A program made the translations under genes and the position numbers. A stretch of 64,000 nt of DNA from Rhynchopus sp. YZ270_cl-10 (taxonomy: Eukaryota; Euglenozoa; Diplonemea; Diplonemida; Diplonemidae). Below, piece after piece: positions 63,425 to 64,000 of the stretch; position 1 is the stretch's first letter, and each line of letters starts with the position of its first letter. Below the pieces are notes generated by a model. That model ran no database searches. It was given only the letters and a program-made list of their open reading frames with translations, and was not told where the DNA came from. The stretch spans positions 744,001-808,000 of the forward strand of contig OZ037848.1 of assembly GCA_964035575.1 (NCBI GenBank), written 5' to 3'.

Positions 63425-64000
63425 ATGGGCCCAAAAAGCAGAAAGAGGAAGGTCGACGAGACGACCATTGTCTCGAGCAACACGGACGCGAGCGATTCCT
63501 CTTCCACCAGGGCACAAACAAAGAAAAGAGTGAAAAAATCAGCGAAGAAGGCAACGAATAAGCCTTCTACAAAGACTGCAAGCAAGCCACCAGCCAAGAA
63601 AGGCGGCGCGATAGAGAAGACCCCGGCGGAGAAGCGCAAAGAGACCATAGAGTCTCGGAAGAAGCTGAAGGAGGTGTCGGCGGAGGCGAAGGCGGGATCG
63701 TCGGTAACCGCGCAGGGTCGTTTAACCGCGCTGGAGAAGTACGACCGATCAATTGCAGAGTGTTATGAAGTATGTATCGCTAAAAATGTATTAAAAAACC
63801 GGTCAGTATAGAACAAAATGAGGGGCCACACTGCTACGGCGGCGCTAAAGTGACTAGGGTGAATACAAAGTAATAAAAAATAAAAAAAATGTAACAAATA
63901 ACAAAAAAATCTCAGGTAATGGAGGTTGATGAGCTCCCCTTCGAGGAAAAGGCAGCAGCGAAGAAAACAGGGCGAAAGGGAGACGACACAGTTCTTTTTT
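63425..64000 (+). CDS. Lysine-rich nuclear-type protein, 5' part
   Basis: First gene on the plus strand. Exon 1 is 63425-63769 (115 codons, phase 0) with donor GAA|GTATGT; exon 2 starts at 63916 after TCTCAG and is open to the window end (VMEVDELPFEEKAAAKKTGR...). The N-terminus MGPKSRKRKVD looks like a nuclear localisation signal. Residues 1-75 are Lys/Ser/Thr/Ala-rich with KKRVKKSAKKATNK, then a helical segment (EKRKETIESRKKLKEVSAE, LEKYDRSIAECYE). Composition recalls linker-histone tails or ribosome-biogenesis proteins, but no family is identified. Splicing is supported by the stop codon 14 codons into the intron and by a clean acceptor. Confidence 0.6.

Overview
The window reads as nuclear DNA of a flagellated unicellular eukaryote. 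It has short GT-AG introns, a spliceosomal Sm protein, an outer-dynein-arm docking subunit, eukaryotic-type tRNA pseudouridine synthases, a secreted astacin-CUB protease and a very large Cys-rich surface protein, and no bacterial operon signals. All nine complete genes, from 8.6 to 48.2 kb, lie on the minus strand although their functions are unrelated. The next gene, at 63.4 kb, is on the plus strand. One-way gene clusters separated by repeats recall euglenozoans (diplonemids in particular) or dinoflagellates. The sequence alone does not settle the lineage, and no spliced leader or trans-splice site was identified.

Layout: 1-8.6 kb is repeat territory: a composite element (338-3042), a hAT-like MITE with a perfect 8-bp target duplication (3191-3817), and two head-to-head elements built of TAATTAGAGT motifs (4827-7810). 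8.6-14.1 kb is one intron-free gene for an 1818-residue Cys-rich membrane-anchored protein. 14.3-24.5 kb holds two large nested non-coding transposons (14310-20446 and 21260-24469) inside an otherwise short intergenic spacer. 25.1-48.2 kb is gene-dense: astacin-EGF-CUB protease, a conserved unknown, ODA docking complex coiled coil, gelsolin-like protein, thioredoxin-like protein, SmB, PUS1/TruA and PUS7/TruD. 48.2-63.0 kb is a chain of palindromic TA-flanked elements separated by pure G tracts of 15-25 nt, ending in a 3.2 kb element with 261-bp inverted repeats that carries a decayed LINE with a foreign gene fragment inside its endonuclease. A lysine-rich protein gene starts at 63425 and runs off the window.

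Two patterns look new. First, spacers and introns of the gene cluster, and hardly any of the transposon blocks, carry recurring short hairpin motifs (families A-E), some with paired-base changes that keep the stem. Second, nearly every terminal-inverted-repeat element carries arrays of its own private short palindromic motif (TGACAGGT, TGACATGT, TTACAAGT, GAGTCGGGCC, AAGTACTTGA, TAATTAGAGT, TTTCACAACT, AAAACTCGCC), while the outermost bases are shared within each family. Several insertions are proven by an empty site elsewhere in the same window.
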